A stretch of DNA of 64,000 bases. It comes from Burkholderia ubonensis subsp. mesacidophila (GTDB lineage: Bacteria; Pseudomonadota; Gammaproteobacteria; Burkholderiales; Burkholderiaceae). This document shows, piece after piece, positions 1 through 9,048 of the stretch; positions within the stretch are counted from its first letter, which is position 1; every line of letters starts with the position of its first letter. The notes below the pieces were generated by a model. The model was not told the origin of the DNA. It did no database searches and saw only the letters and a list, made by a program, of their open reading frames with translations. Position numbers and translations under genes: made by a program. Location of the stretch: assembly GCF_002097715.1 (NCBI RefSeq), contig NZ_CP020737.1, forward strand, positions 1,736,001-1,800,000. The letters are read 5' to 3'.

Positions 1-1
1 G

Positions 2-436
2 ACGATGACGGAAGTGATCAGCGCGGTGCAGCGCGTGACCGACATCATGGGCGAGATTGCAGCCGCGTCGGAGGAGCAGAGCGGCGGCATCGACCAGGTT
101 GCGCGCGCGGTCGCGCAGATGGACGAAGTGACGCAGCAGAACGCGGCGCTCGTCGAGGAAGCGGCGGCTGCCGCGCAGTCGCTCGACGAACAGGCCGCGA
201 GGCTGCGCGAGACGGTCTCGGTGTTCCAGCTCGACCATGGCGGGGCGCAGCGTCATGCGGCCGAGCCGGCTGCGGTGCGTCGCGTGACGCCGGCGCCCGC
301 GACGGTTGCGCGCGAGAGCCACGACGCGCCCGCGCCGCGCGCGGCAGTCGCGCCGCCGGCCCGCCGCGCAGCTGCAGCGCCTTCCGCAGCAGCTGCGCCG
401 GTCGCTGCCGGCAACGACGACTGGGAGACCTTCTGA
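2..436 (+). CDS. Methyl-accepting chemotaxis protein, C-terminal fragment
   Basis: This is the 3' end of a gene that starts before the window. The visible 144 residues begin in the conserved cytoplasmic signalling helix of MCPs, with the pattern [12 protein letters not shown] and the hydrophilic segment [16 protein letters not shown] near residues 20-60. A long Ala/Pro-rich, disordered tail follows and ends in D-W-E-T-F. That ending resembles the C-terminal W-x-x-F pentapeptide which tethers CheR/CheB in some chemoreceptors, so this receptor may bind adaptation enzymes (inference). The sensor domain and transmembrane helices lie outside the window, so no ligand can be proposed. A Rho-independent terminator follows about 55 bases downstream. 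Confidence 0.93.
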   Translation, partial: TMTEVISAVQRVTDIMGEIAAASEEQSGGIDQVARAVAQMDEVTQQNAALVEEAAAAAQSLDEQAARLRETVSVFQLDHGGAQRHAAEPAAVRRVTPAPATVARESHDAPAPRAAVAPPARRAAAAPSAAAAPVAAGNDDWETF

Positions 437-490
437 TTCCCGGGAATACTGCATGCATCGCGCATCTATCCCCATTTGCGTGACCCCCGA

Positions 491-515
491 ACGCCCGCCT
501 CGCGCGGGCGTTTTT
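491..515 (+). terminator. Rho-independent terminator after the chemoreceptor gene
   Basis: An 8-bp stem (491-498 with 504-511, ACGCCCGC/GCGGGCGT) with a 5-base loop runs directly into a T-tract. It lies 55 bases after the chemoreceptor stop codon on the same strand. Confidence 0.85.
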
Positions 516-925
516 GCATCTGCAGCCGATGCGACATGCACGTGCGCAACCGTCATACGGGTATCTCCGTAAGGGTCATGCGAAAAAATAATTTGTAACT
601 GCGCGTCGAGCGTGTCGTCCGGAATGCATGCTCGAACGTATAGGGATGAAGGGGAGGCGGTGTGGATTTCGCGATGCCCGGCACGTCCAACACACAAGAC
701 GTTCCGGTGCTCGACAAGACGCGACGGATGCAGTTTCGTCAGCTCGGGAGGTCGATTGTAGAGCGACGAATTGCGTTGTCCAAGTCATGTGTCGTCGATG
801 ACGAACTTCATACAACGAGTTCGTGAAAAAAAATAAGAAAGGGTTTAGGATGAATTCGAACGCGCTTGCTTCTGCGCAGTCACATGAAGGCAGGCACGTC
901 TTCAGACAAAGGCGAGGGAGGTAGC
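516..925 (+). other. Long leader/promoter region of the prkA operon, no gene seen
   Basis: About 410 bases between the chemoreceptor terminator and prkA. Open frames here have no plausible Shine-Dalgarno sequence or recognisable protein. The last 130 bases are AT-richer (an A-run and AT-rich stretch around 826-850) and are the likely promoter area. I could not fix a convincing sigma-70 or sigma-54 site by eye. Confidence 0.4.
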
Positions 926-2848
926 ATGGATATTTACAGCAGCTTCGCGAACCGCTTCGAAAAAACGCGAGAGGAAGAGTTCTCGCTGGAAGAGTACCTC
1001 GCGCTCTGCAAAAACGATCCATCCGCGTATGCTACGGCCGGCGAACGCATGCTGGCTGCAATCGGGGAACCTGAGCACATCGATACCCGCAACGAGCCGC
1101 GCCTGTCGCGGATCTTTGCGAACAAGGTCATCAAGGTCTATCCCGCGTTCCGTGAGTTCTACGGAATGGAGGAGGTGATCGAGCAGGTGGTCGCGTATTT
1201 CCGCCACGCTGCGCAAGGGCTCGAGGAGAAGAAGCAGATCCTCTATCTGCTCGGCCCGGTGGGCGGCGGCAAGTCGTCGATCGCCGAGCGTCTCAAGCAG
1301 CTGATGGAACGCGTGCCGTTCTATTCGCTGAAGGGCTCGCCCGTCAACGAATCGCCGCTCGGGCTGTTCGACTACGACGAGGACGGGCCGATTCTCGAGG
1401 AACAGTACGGCATTCCTCGCCGCTACCTGAAGAGCATCCTGAGCCCGTGGGCGGTGAAGCGCCTGCACGAATACAACGGCGACATCCGCCAGTTCCGCGT
1501 CGTGCGCCGCTATCCGTCGATCCTGCGGCAGATCGCGATTTCGAAGACCGAACCGGGTGACGAGAACAACCAGGACATCTCGTCGCTCGTCGGCAAGGTC
1601 GACATCCGCAAGCTCGAGCAGTACGCACAGGATGACGCCGACGCGTACAGCTACTCCGGCGGCCTGTGCCTCGCGAACCAGGGCCTGCTCGAGTTCGTCG
1701 AAATGTTCAAGGCGCCGATCAAGGTGCTGCACCCGCTGCTGACCGCGACGCAGGAAGGCAACTTCAAGGGCACCGAGGGGTTCGGCGCGATTCCGTTCGA
1801 CGGCATCATCCTCGCGCACTCGAACGAGTCGGAGTGGAAGGCGTTCAAGAACAACCGCAACAACGAGGCGCTGCTCGACCGGATCTTCGTCGTGAAGGTG
1901 CCGTACTGCCTGCGCGTGTCGGAAGAGATCAAGATCTACGAGAAGCTGATCCGCAACTCGTCGCTCGCCGAGGCCGTGTGCGCGCCGGGCACGCTGAAAA
2001 TGATGTCGCAGTTCTCGGTGCTGTCGCGCCTGCACGAGCCGGAAAACTCGAGCCTGTTCTCGAAGATGCAGGTGTATGACGGCGAGAACCTGAAGGACAC
2101 CGATCCGAAGGCGAAGTCGTACCAGGAGTATCGCGACTACGCGGGCGTCGACGAAGGCATGACCGGCGTGTCGACGCGCTTCGCGTTCAAGATCCTGTCG
2201 CGCGTGTTCAACTTCGATTCGAGCGAAGTGGCGGCGAACCCGGTGCACCTGATGTACGTGCTCGAGCAGCAGATCGAGCGCGAGCAGTTCCCGCCGGAAA
2301 CCGAGCAGAAGTACCTGTCCTTCGTGAAGGACGTGCTCGCGTCGCGCTACGCGGAATTCATCGGCAAGGAGATCCAGACGGCCTACCTCGAATCGTATTC
2401 GGAGTACGGGCAGAACATCTTCGATCGCTACGTCACGTATGCGGACTTCTGGATCCAGGATCAGGAATTCCGCGATCACGACACCGGCGAGAGCTTCGAT
2501 CGCGCCGCGCTGAACGCGGAGCTGGAGAAGATCGAGAAGCCGGCGGGCATCAGCAATCCGAAGGATTTCCGCAACGAGATCGTGAACTTCGTGTTGCGCG
2601 CGCGGGCCGCGAACGCCGGCAAGAACCCGGTGTGGACGAGCTACGAGAAGTTGCGCGTCGTGATCGAGAAGAAGATGTTCTCGAATACGGAAGAGCTGCT
2701 GCCGGTCATTTCGTTCAACGCGAAGGGCTCGGCGGAAGAGCAGCGCAAGCATGAGGACTTTGTGAACCGGATGGTCGCGAAGGGCTATACGCCGAAGCAG
2801 GTGCGGCTGCTTTGCGACTGGTACCTGCGTGTGCGCAAGTCGTCATGA
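926..2848 (+). CDS. prkA: PrkA family serine protein kinase
   Basis: A 640-residue protein, matching the usual length of PrkA/YeaG (about 640-650). An AAA-type P-loop L-G-P-V-G-G-G-K-S-S lies near residues 108-117, followed by the long PrkA AAA region and the C-terminal PrkA kinase-like domain. The ATG at 926 is chosen because GGGAGGT lies just upstream and the protein then starts M-D-I-Y-S-S, typical of the family; an upstream in-frame ATG at 866 lacks a ribosome site. Family knowledge: PrkA/YeaG is a cytoplasmic ATP-dependent serine kinase (or AAA protease-like protein) induced in starvation and stationary phase, and usually co-transcribed with yeaH. Here it opens a prkA-yeaH-spoVR operon. 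Confidence 0.95.
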   Translation: MDIYSSFANRFEKTREEEFSLEEYLALCKNDPSAYATAGERMLAAIGEPEHIDTRNEPRLSRIFANKVIKVYPAFREFYGMEEVIEQVVAYFRHAAQGLEEKKQILYLLGPVGGGKSSIAERLKQLMERVPFYSLKGSPVNESPLGLFDYDEDGPILEEQYGIPRRYLKSILSPWAVKRLHEYNGDIRQFRVVRRYPSILRQIAISKTEPGDENNQDISSLVGKVDIRKLEQYAQDDADAYSYSGGLCLANQGLLEFVEMFKAPIKVLHPLLTATQEGNFKGTEGFGAIPFDGIILAHSNESEWKAFKNNRNNEALLDRIFVVKVPYCLRVSEEIKIYEKLIRNSSLAEAVCAPGTLKMMSQFSVLSRLHEPENSSLFSKMQVYDGENLKDTDPKAKSYQEYRDYAGVDEGMTGVSTRFAFKILSRVFNFDSSEVAANPVHLMYVLEQQIEREQFPPETEQKYLSFVKDVLASRYAEFIGKEIQTAYLESYSEYGQNIFDRYVTYADFWIQDQEFRDHDTGESFDRAALNAELEKIEKPAGISNPKDFRNEIVNFVLRARAANAGKNPVWTSYEKLRVVIEKKMFSNTEELLPVISFNAKGSAEEQRKHEDFVNRMVAKGYTPKQVRLLCDWYLRVRKSS

Positions 2849-2863
2849 CCTGCGTTGCGCAGC

Positions 2864-2888
2864 GCCCGTGCGGCTTGGCCGCACGGGC
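2864..2888 (+). other. Perfect 11-bp stem-loop between prkA and yeaH
   Basis: GCCCGTGCGGC at 2864-2874 pairs perfectly with 2878-2888 across a 3-base loop, in the 125-base gap between prkA and yeaH. No T-tract follows, so full termination is unlikely. It could stabilise the prkA end of the mRNA or mark a processing site (inference). Confidence 0.6.
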
Positions 2889-2973
2889 AACTTCAGAGAC
2901 GCCGCCCGCGTGACGGGAGACGGCATGTGCGGCGAGCGTCCCGGCATATCGACTTACGAGCGGGAGACCGGGC

Positions 2974-4242
2974 GTGCTTCATCAAATCATCGACCGCAGG
3001 CTAGCCGGCAAGAACAAGAGCATTGCCAACCGCGAACGCTTTCTGCGTCGCGTCAAGAACTACATTCGTCGCGCCGTGTCGGACGCGGTGCGCGATCGTA
3101 GCATCAAGGACATCCAGAGCACGCAGAGCATCACGATTCCGCGCAAGGACATCGCGGAACCGACGTTCCGCCACGGTCCGGGCGGGCGCCGCGAGTACGT
3201 GCATCCGGGCAACGAGGACTACGTGCGCGGCGACAAGATCCCGCGTCCGCAAGGCGGCGCGGGCGGCGGCGGCAGCCAGGCCAGCAACGAGGGCGAGGGG
3301 CAGGACGACTTCGTGTTCGAGCTGTCGCGCGACGAGTTCATGCAGTACTTCTTCGACGATCTCGAGCTGCCGCGCCTCGTGAAGACGCACCTGCTGACGG
3401 TGCCGAGCTGGAAGAACGTGCGCGCGGGCTGGGCGGCGGAAGGCACGCCGAACAACATCGACATCGTGCGTTCGCTCAGGAGCGCGCTCGGCCGCCGCAT
3501 CGCGCTCGGCTCGCCGCTCGTCAACGAGCTGCACGAGCTCGAGGCGCAGCTCGAAGCGCTGAAGCGCGACACCGAGGATCGCCGCGCGGAGATCGCGACG
3601 CTGGAAGATCAGATCCACCATCTGAAGGGCCGCATCTGGCGCATCCCGTTCATCGACCCGTTCGACCTGCGCTACATCAATCGCGTGAAGCAGCCGCAGC
3701 CGTCGAGCCAGGCCGTGATGTTCTGCCTGATGGACGTGTCCGGCTCGATGGACGAGCAGCGCAAGGATCTCGCGAAGCGCTTCTTCATCCTGCTGTACCT
3801 GTTCCTCAAGCGCAACTACGAGCGCATCGAGGTGGTGTTCATCCGCCACCACACGCGCGCGGAGGAAGTCGACGAGGATACGTTCTTCCATTCGACCGAA
3901 AGCGGCGGCACGGTCGTGTCGAGCGCGCTCGAGCTGATGCGCAAGGTGATGAACGAGCGCTACTCGCCGACCGAATGGAACATTTACGGCGCGCAGGCGT
4001 CCGACGGCGACAACTGGACCGACGATTCACCGAAGTGTCGCAAAATCCTGGAAGAGGATATCCTCACGAAGACGCGTTACTTCGCGTACATCCAGGTCGC
4101 GCCGGAAGAGCAGAACTTGTGGCTGGAGTACGCGCAGCTGATGCAGTCGCAACCGCATCTCGCGATGAAAAAAGTGGAATCGGCTGCCGATATTTACCCG
4201 GTGTTTCGCGAATTGTTCGAAAAGCAGGTGGAAATGTCATGA
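2974..4242 (+). CDS. yeaH: YeaH/YhbH family protein (DUF444, VWA-like)
   Basis: A 422-residue protein of the UPF0229/DUF444 family, close to E. coli YeaH in length. It opens with M-L-H-Q-I-I-D-R-R-L and has the basic N-terminal region of the family. A coiled-coil-prone stretch sits near residues 185-215. A von Willebrand factor A-like metal site follows, M-D-V-S-G-S-M-D-E (DxSxS) near residues 251-259. GTG is the start, with GGGAGA about 8 bases upstream. The gene follows prkA and overlaps the short upstream frame of spoVR by the ATGA at 4239. The partner PrkA phosphorylates targets under stress. YeaH's biochemical role is unknown; the MIDAS-like site suggests metal-dependent protein binding. 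Confidence 0.93.
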   Translation: MLHQIIDRRLAGKNKSIANRERFLRRVKNYIRRAVSDAVRDRSIKDIQSTQSITIPRKDIAEPTFRHGPGGRREYVHPGNEDYVRGDKIPRPQGGAGGGGSQASNEGEGQDDFVFELSRDEFMQYFFDDLELPRLVKTHLLTVPSWKNVRAGWAAEGTPNNIDIVRSLRSALGRRIALGSPLVNELHELEAQLEALKRDTEDRRAEIATLEDQIHHLKGRIWRIPFIDPFDLRYINRVKQPQPSSQAVMFCLMDVSGSMDEQRKDLAKRFFILLYLFLKRNYERIEVVFIRHHTRAEEVDEDTFFHSTESGGTVVSSALELMRKVMNERYSPTEWNIYGAQASDGDNWTDDSPKCRKILEEDILTKTRYFAYIQVAPEEQNLWLEYAQLMQSQPHLAMKKVESAADIYPVFRELFEKQVEMS

Positions 4243-4394
4243 CGAGCCGCCACCTGCACAGCGAATCGCGCGGCTACCAGCCGCGTCGATCCGGCGACGA
4301 CACCGCAGGCCATGCCGCGACGCAGCAACGCGGCCACGCCGAACCATCGACGCCGTCCGCCGACTTGCCCGGTGCCGGGCAGAAGGAAGCGCGT

Positions 4395-5918
4395 ATGAAC
4401 GTTGCCGAACGCAAGCCGCTGCCGTGCCCGTCCGACTGGACCTTCGAACTGCTCGAGGAATACGACACGCACATCGCGCAGGTCGCCGAGCAGTATGAGC
4501 TCGACATCTACCCGATCCAGCTCGAGCTGATCAGCGCCGAGCAGATGATGGACGCGTACGCGTCGGTCGGGATGCCGGTCAACTACCGGCATTGGTCGTT
4601 CGGCAAGCACTTCCTGTCGACCGAGAAGAGTTACCGACGCGGCCAGATGGGCCTCGCGTACGAGATCGTCATCAACTCGAATCCGTGCATCGCATACCTG
4701 ATGGAAGAGAACACGATGACGATGCAGGCGCTCGTCATCGCGCACGCGGCGTACGGTCACAACTCGTTCTTCAAGGGCAACTACCTGTTCCGGTTGTGGA
4801 CCGATGCGCACGCAATCATCGACTACCTCGTCTACGCGAAGAACTACGTCGCGGAATGCGAGGAGCGCTACGGCCTCGACCGCGTCGAGGAGCTGCTCGA
4901 TTCGTGCCACGCGCTGATGAACTACGGCGTCGACCGCTACAAGCGGCCGCAGAAGCCGTCGCTGTCGAAGGAGGCGGCGCTGCGCCGTGAGCGCGAGGCG
5001 TACCTGCAGTCACAGATCAACGAACTGTGGCGCACGCTGCCGCACCGGAAGCCCGAGCTGGCGGAGGAGCTGGAAGAGCGCTATCCGCCGGAGCCGCAGG
5101 AGAACCTGCTGTATTTCGCGGAGAAGAACGCGCCGCTGCTCGAGCCGTGGGAGCGGGAAGTGATCCGCATCGTGCGCAAGATCGGCCAGTACTTCTATCC
5201 GCAGCGGCAGACGCAGGTGATGAACGAAGGCTGGGCGACGTTCTGGCATTACACGCTGCTCAACACGCTGTACAACCAGGGCAAGCTGGAAGACGGCTTC
5301 ATGATGGAGTTCCTGCATTCGCACAGCAACGTGATCTACCAGCCGCCCGTCACGAAGCCGTACTACAGCGGGATCAACCCGTATGCGCTCGGCTTCTCGA
5401 TGATGAGCGACATCCGGCGGATCTGCGAATCGCCGACGGACGAGGACTACAAGTGGTTCCCCGAGCTTGCGGGCAGCCCGTGGCTGCCGGCCATGCACTA
5501 CGCGATGCGCAACTTCAAGGACGAGAGCTTCATCGCGCAGTACCTGTCGCCGCACCTGATCCGCGAGATGCGCCTGTTCTCGGTGCTCGACGACGACATG
5601 CGCGACTCGCTCGAGGTGTCGGCGATCCACGATGACTCCGGCTACCAGTACGTGCGGCAGTCGCTGTCGCGGCAATATGACATCCACCATCGCGAGCCGA
5701 ACATCCAGGTGTGGTCGGTCAACACGCGCGGCGACCGCAGCCTCACGCTGCGCCACTTCATGACCGACAACCGGCACCTGTCGAACGACAGCGACGAGGT
5801 GCTCAAGCACATGGCGCGGCTGTGGCAGTTCGACGTGTACCTCGAAAGCGTCGACGAGGCGGGCACCGTGCGCAAGCGCTACGAGTGCCGCTACACGCCG
5901 CCCGAAGTGCGCCTCTGA
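4395..5918 (+). CDS. spoVR: SpoVR/YcgB family protein
   Basis: A 507-residue protein matching the SpoVR/YcgB family (about 510 residues), starting M-N-V-A-E-R-K-P-L-P and containing W-x-F-G-K-x-F near residues 65-71. Its many conserved His, Tyr and Trp residues are typical of the family. The ATG at 4395 has GAAGGAAG 6-7 bases upstream. An in-frame ATG at 4239 overlaps the yeaH stop (ATGA) and would add 52 low-complexity residues, so that longer form cannot be excluded. In Bacillus, SpoVR affects the spore cortex. In non-sporulating proteobacteria the function is unknown, but the gene travels with prkA and yeaH, as here, in a starvation operon. Confidence 0.93.
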   Translation: MNVAERKPLPCPSDWTFELLEEYDTHIAQVAEQYELDIYPIQLELISAEQMMDAYASVGMPVNYRHWSFGKHFLSTEKSYRRGQMGLAYEIVINSNPCIAYLMEENTMTMQALVIAHAAYGHNSFFKGNYLFRLWTDAHAIIDYLVYAKNYVAECEERYGLDRVEELLDSCHALMNYGVDRYKRPQKPSLSKEAALRREREAYLQSQINELWRTLPHRKPELAEELEERYPPEPQENLLYFAEKNAPLLEPWEREVIRIVRKIGQYFYPQRQTQVMNEGWATFWHYTLLNTLYNQGKLEDGFMMEFLHSHSNVIYQPPVTKPYYSGINPYALGFSMMSDIRRICESPTDEDYKWFPELAGSPWLPAMHYAMRNFKDESFIAQYLSPHLIREMRLFSVLDDDMRDSLEVSAIHDDSGYQYVRQSLSRQYDIHHREPNIQVWSVNTRGDRSLTLRHFMTDNRHLSNDSDEVLKHMARLWQFDVYLESVDEAGTVRKRYECRYTPPEVRL

Positions 5919-5951
5919 GCGCACCCGGGCGGCCCGCAACCTTGCATCCGG

Positions 5952-5975
5952 CGCCAGCCTGCGGGCTGGCGTTTT
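5952..5975 (+). terminator. Rho-independent terminator of the prkA-yeaH-spoVR operon
   Basis: An 8-bp stem CGCCAGCC/GGCTGGCG (5952-5959 with 5964-5971) and 4-base loop followed by TTTTC, 33 bases after the spoVR stop. Confidence 0.85.
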
Positions 5976-6168
5976 CATTGGATGAGCGGGAGATGGCCGG
6001 GAAGCGGGAGAAAAATTTTCTACATCCGGACGAACCCGGACAGTCCCTATCTTTACAATTCGCTAAAATTCGGTGGCGCATCGCACCGGAACCGGTGCCA
6101 CGCGTGTCCGCACGCGGCGGTCCTGCGGCCGCCACGCCCAAAAGCACTACAAAGGAACAGACCAACCC

Positions 6169-7473
6169 ATGGACGTCCAGACCGACCAAGCCGTGCCGTC
6201 CGCGCACGACACCCGGCGGCGTGTGTTCGCCATCGTCGGCGCCTCGTCGGGCAACCTCGTCGAGTGGTTCGACTTCTACATCTACTCGTTCTGCGCGCTG
6301 TACTTCGCGCCGGCGTTCTTCCCGAGCGGCAACACGACGACGCAATTGCTGAACACCGCCGGCGTGTTCGCGGCCGGCTTCCTGATGCGTCCGATCGGCG
6401 GCTGGCTGTTCGGCCGCATCGCCGACCGGCACGGCCGCCGCGCCGCGATGATGATCTCGGTGCTGATGATGTGCGGCGGCTCGCTCGTGATCGCGGTGCT
6501 GCCGACCTATGCGCAGATCGGCGCGTTCGCGCCGCTGCTGCTGCTGGTCGCGCGCCTGTTCCAGGGGCTGTCGGTGGGCGGCGAGTACGGCACGAGCGCG
6601 ACCTACATGAGTGAAGTCGCGCTGAAGGGGCGGCGCGGCTTCTTCGCGTCGTTCCAGTACGTGACGCTGATCGGCGGCCAGCTGTGCGCGCTGCTCGTGC
6701 TCGTGGTCCTGCAGCAGACGCTGTCGGCCGCCGAGCTGAAGGCGTGGGGCTGGCGCATCCCGTTCGTGGTCGGCGCGGCCGCCGCGCTGATCTCGCTGTA
6801 CCTGCGCAAGTCGCTCGACGAGACGTCGACGAGCGAGTCGCGCGACAAGAAGGACGCCGGCACGATCCGCGGCGTGTGGCAGCACAAGGGCGCATTCCTG
6901 ACGGTGGTCGGCTTCACCGCGGGCGGCTCGCTGATCTTCTACACGTTCACGACGTACATGCAGAAGTACCTCGTGAACACGGCCGGCATGCACGCGAAGA
7001 CCGCCAGCAACGTGATGACGGTCGCGCTGCTCGTCTACATGCTGCTGCAGCCGGTGTTCGGCGCGCTGTCCGACCGGATCGGCCGCCGCATGTCGATGAT
7101 CCTGTTCGGCGCATGCTCGGTGATCGCCACGGTGCCGCTGATGCACGCGCTGAAGGAGGTGCAGAGCCCTGTCGCGGCGTTCGTGCTGATCACGGTCGCG
7201 CTCGCGATCGTCAGCTTCTACACGTCGATCAGCGGCCTCATCAAGGCCGAGATGTTCCCGCCGGAAGTGCGCGCGATGGGCGTCGGCCTGTCGTACGCGG
7301 TCGCGAACGCGCTGTTCGGCGGCACGGCCGAATACGTCGCGCTGTGGTTCAAGTCGATCGGCAGCGAGGAGACGTTCTACTGGTACGTGACCGCGCTGTG
7401 CGCGATCTCGCTGATCGTGTCGTACCGGATGCGCGATCCGAGCAAGGAAGGGTACCTGCGTCACGAGCCGTGA
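6169..7473 (+). CDS. kgtP: MFS 2-oxoglutarate/proton symporter (KgtP type)
   Basis: A 434-residue inner-membrane transporter of the metabolite:H+ symporter branch of the MFS, the same length as E. coli KgtP (432). Diagnostic segments include [12 protein letters not shown] near residues 26-37, [10 protein letters not shown] after helix 2 and [12 protein letters not shown] in helix 4. The later segment [18 protein letters not shown] is almost as in KgtP, so I assign 2-oxoglutarate uptake with fair confidence. The ATG at 6169 has AAAGGA about 13 bases upstream; the longer frame from 6073 lacks family sequence. The gene is monocistronic, between two terminators. Confidence 0.9.
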   Translation: MDVQTDQAVPSAHDTRRRVFAIVGASSGNLVEWFDFYIYSFCALYFAPAFFPSGNTTTQLLNTAGVFAAGFLMRPIGGWLFGRIADRHGRRAAMMISVLMMCGGSLVIAVLPTYAQIGAFAPLLLLVARLFQGLSVGGEYGTSATYMSEVALKGRRGFFASFQYVTLIGGQLCALLVLVVLQQTLSAAELKAWGWRIPFVVGAAAALISLYLRKSLDETSTSESRDKKDAGTIRGVWQHKGAFLTVVGFTAGGSLIFYTFTTYMQKYLVNTAGMHAKTASNVMTVALLVYMLLQPVFGALSDRIGRRMSMILFGACSVIATVPLMHALKEVQSPVAAFVLITVALAIVSFYTSISGLIKAEMFPPEVRAMGVGLSYAVANALFGGTAEYVALWFKSIGSEETFYWYVTALCAISLIVSYRMRDPSKEGYLRHEP

Positions 7474-7505
7474 TCGGTTGCGTACCGGCTCCGGCATCAT
7501 GATCG

Positions 7506-7536
7506 ACGTCCCGCCAATTGGCGGGACGTTTTTTTT
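7506..7536 (+). terminator. Strong Rho-independent terminator after kgtP
   Basis: A perfect 10-bp stem ACGTCCCGCC/GGCGGGACGT (7506-7515 with 7520-7529) with an AATT loop and a run of Ts. Confidence 0.93.
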
Positions 7537-7767
7537 AGGGCATGCAAGATGGCTTCAGGGCCGCCGCTTCGGAACCGGTCAGCCATTTCACGGACGGAAT
7601 ATGTTGCGTCGAGGTATGAGGAAAATTGATTGATTCACGCAAAAAATATCAATATCAATCAAGCCTGACCTCCCGCAAAATCGCCGTCGATCCCGGCTTC
7701 AAGGCGGCGAGGCCATGACGGGCCTGTCGCGAGGCCGGCGGAAATCGATGCAAGGGAGAGCAATACG

Positions 7768-8877
7768 ATGACGACACGACGTCAGATACTGAAGCGCGGC
7801 CTGGTCGCGTCGGGCTCCGCGCTGCTTACCGGCACGCTGGGCAGCGCATGGAGCGGCGCGGCCCGCGCGCAAGGCGCGACGTGGCACATGCCGGACGAGG
7901 GCGCGCCGCACGCGGCGACCTGGATGGCGTTCGGTCCGAGCGAGGACATCTGGGGCGCGCGGCTCCTGCCCGTCGTCCGCGAGAACCTGGCGGCCGTCGC
8001 GAAGGCGATCGCCGCGCACGAACCGGTCAGGATGCTGGTGCGGGAACAGGACTACGCGATCGCGTCGCGCCTGTGCGGTGCATCGGTCGAGCTCGTTCAG
8101 CATCCGGTCGACGATCTGTGGATGCGCGACACCGGGCCCGTGTTCGTGAAGCATGCGTCAGGCCAGCTCGGCGGCGTGAGCTTCAATTTCAACGGCTGGG
8201 GCAACAAGCAGGAACACGATCGGGACGCGGAAGTGGCGCCGTTCGTGACCGAGCGCGCCGGCGCGCGGCTGCTCGACACGCGGCTGGTGCTGGAAGGCGG
8301 CGGCATCGAGGTGGACGGCGAAGGGACGGCGATCATCACGCGCAGCTGCGTGCTGAACCCGAACCGGAATCCGGGCGTCAGCCAGGCGCAGTGCGAGGCC
8401 GAGCTGAGCCGCCTGCTCGGGCTGAAGAAGATCATCTGGCTACCGGGCATCGCGGGCAAGGACATCACCGACGGGCATACCGATTTCTACGCGCGCTTCA
8501 CGAGCCCGGGCGTCGTGGTTGCCGGGCTGGACCCGGATCCGTCGTCCTACGATCACGCCGTCACACGGCGGCATCTGGAGATCCTGCGGCAGTCGACCGA
8601 CGCGAAGGGGCGGGCGCTGAAGGTCGTGGTGCTGCCGGGGCCGAAAACCGTGCGGCGCAAATACGAGAACGCGGAGTTCGCGGCCGGCTACATCAACTTC
8701 TACGTCTGCAATCGCGCGGTGATCGCGCCGGCATTCGGCGACAGCCGGGCGGACCGGAATACGCGCGATACGCTCGTCGACCTGTTCCCGGGCCGGGAGG
8801 TCATCCAGCTCGACATCGACGGCATCGCCGCGGGCGGGGGCGGCATCCACTGCACGACCCAGCAGCAACCGGCCTGA
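7768..8877 (+). CDS. Tat-exported agmatine deiminase family protein
   Basis: A 369-residue protein of the agmatine deiminase / Porphyromonas-type peptidyl-arginine deiminase family (guanidino-group hydrolases with a Cys nucleophile). The N-terminus is a twin-arginine signal (R4-R5-Q-I-L-K, hydrophobic stretch, A-R-A|Q near residue 34). Family motifs are W-M-R-D-T-G-P (about residue 118), D-I-T-D-G-H-T-D-F near 233, and the catalytic G-G-G-G-I-H-C near the C-terminus (Cys362). A GGGAG ribosome site lies upstream of the ATG. Export is notable because classical AguA is cytoplasmic and makes N-carbamoylputrescine. The substrate here may be extracellular agmatine or a guanidino compound (inference). 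A second family member follows. Confidence 0.88.
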   Translation: MTTRRQILKRGLVASGSALLTGTLGSAWSGAARAQGATWHMPDEGAPHAATWMAFGPSEDIWGARLLPVVRENLAAVAKAIAAHEPVRMLVREQDYAIASRLCGASVELVQHPVDDLWMRDTGPVFVKHASGQLGGVSFNFNGWGNKQEHDRDAEVAPFVTERAGARLLDTRLVLEGGGIEVDGEGTAIITRSCVLNPNRNPGVSQAQCEAELSRLLGLKKIIWLPGIAGKDITDGHTDFYARFTSPGVVVAGLDPDPSSYDHAVTRRHLEILRQSTDAKGRALKVVVLPGPKTVRRKYENAEFAAGYINFYVCNRAVIAPAFGDSRADRNTRDTLVDLFPGREVIQLDIDGIAAGGGGIHCTTQQQPA

Positions 8878-8887
8878 GCGCGGCCGC

Positions 8888-8912
8888 GGGCCGGCCCTTG
8901 CCTGGCCGGCCC
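8888..8912 (+). other. 9-bp stem-loop after the first deiminase gene
   Basis: GGGCCGGCC (8888-8896) pairs perfectly with 8904-8912 across a 7-base loop, 10 bases after the stop codon. There is no T-tract, so any transcription stop would be partial or Rho-assisted. Confidence 0.45.
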
Positions 8913-8948
8913 GCACGCGCGCTGCGGGCCGCACGCGCGCTGCGGGCC
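8913..8948. repeat. Two tandem copies of an 18-bp GC-rich unit
   Basis: The unit GCACGCGCGCTGCGGGCC occurs at 8913-8930 and again, identically, at 8931-8948, in the spacer between the two deiminase genes. Confidence 0.85.
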
Positions 8949-9048
8949 GCATATCAATCCGGACAACTGATGAATAGCGCGGAATCCGTCCCGATGGACG
9001 AATACCGGCGCGCGCGCACGCGCACCGGCCGCGACATGGAGTGAATGA

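Noticed and set aside
845..880. A sigma-54 type -24/-12 promoter before prkA (TTGCT near 869)
   Set aside because: The -12 part fits but the -24 part lacks the GG and differs at most positions.
902..2752. Minus-strand frame opposite prkA
   Set aside because: Composition typical of a GC-rich antisense shadow; no ribosome site and no known motif.
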